From positions 302-6,104 of the forward strand of contig DMLD01000003.1 in assembly GCA_003453515.1 (NCBI GenBank): DNA of 5,803 nt. The letters are read 5' to 3'. This document shows positions 4,236-5,803 of the stretch, piece by piece. The notes under the pieces are model-generated. The model was not told the origin of the DNA. It did no database searches and was given only the letters and a program-made list of their open reading frames with translations. The stretch comes from Lachnospiraceae bacterium (GTDB taxonomy: Bacteria; Bacillota; Clostridia; Lachnospirales; Lachnospiraceae). The position numbers and the translations under genes were made by a program. How positions within the stretch are numbered: the first letter of the stretch is position 1; each line of letters begins with the position of its first letter.

Positions 4236-5803
<1,568 letters not shown>

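Overview
This window looks like a stretch of chromosome from a moderate-GC anaerobic Firmicute, most likely a member of the Lachnospiraceae (Clostridia). The reasons are the strong AGGAGG-type ribosome binding sites, the fructose PTS genes placed next to general PTS genes, the clostridial style of the HPr and enzyme I sequences, a pyruvate:ferredoxin oxidoreductase gene, and a coiled-coil protein of a kind I associate with this family. The assignment is inferred from protein character only; no database search was possible.

Layout. Positions 1-240 hold the C-terminal end of a fructose-type PTS EIIC gene (fruA). It is followed closely by ptsH (HPr, 268-525) and, after a structured 200-base spacer, by ptsI (enzyme I, 735-2351). 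Together they form a phosphorelay: PEP to EI to HPr to the sugar permease. Two points stand out: HPr has Arg where the regulatory Ser46 of Bacillus HPr lies, and the ptsH-ptsI spacer can form a long imperfect hairpin followed by an isolated TATAAT. Next on the plus strand is a 292-residue, highly charged, cytoplasmic-looking protein of unknown function (2431-3309; resembling DUF6033-type proteins from memory). It ends at a strong, probably bidirectional terminator (3326-3357).

On the minus strand, running toward that terminator, is a two-gene unit: a 53-residue ribbon-helix-helix (RHH) DNA-binding protein (3846-4007) and then a 137-residue single-pass membrane protein with a coiled coil, resembling FtsL/DivIC (3380-3793, GTG start). 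The unit has a near-consensus sigma-A promoter. A 14-bp direct repeat is present twice, once between the -35 and -10 boxes and once in the 5' leader. The repeats are good candidates for the operator of the RHH protein, but each also contains a 9-mer fitting the DnaA-box consensus TTWTNCACA. This is the most interesting local structure in the window.

On the plus strand, from its own good promoter (4194-4222), starts pyruvate:ferredoxin oxidoreductase (PFOR, nifJ-type). It begins at 4272 and runs off the window end with about 510 of its usual roughly 1,170-1,200 residues. In outline the window joins sugar uptake and PEP-dependent phosphorylation (fruA-ptsH-ptsI) with pyruvate oxidation (PFOR), separated by two uncharacterised units. 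No rRNA, tRNA, CRISPR array or insertion sequence is visible.
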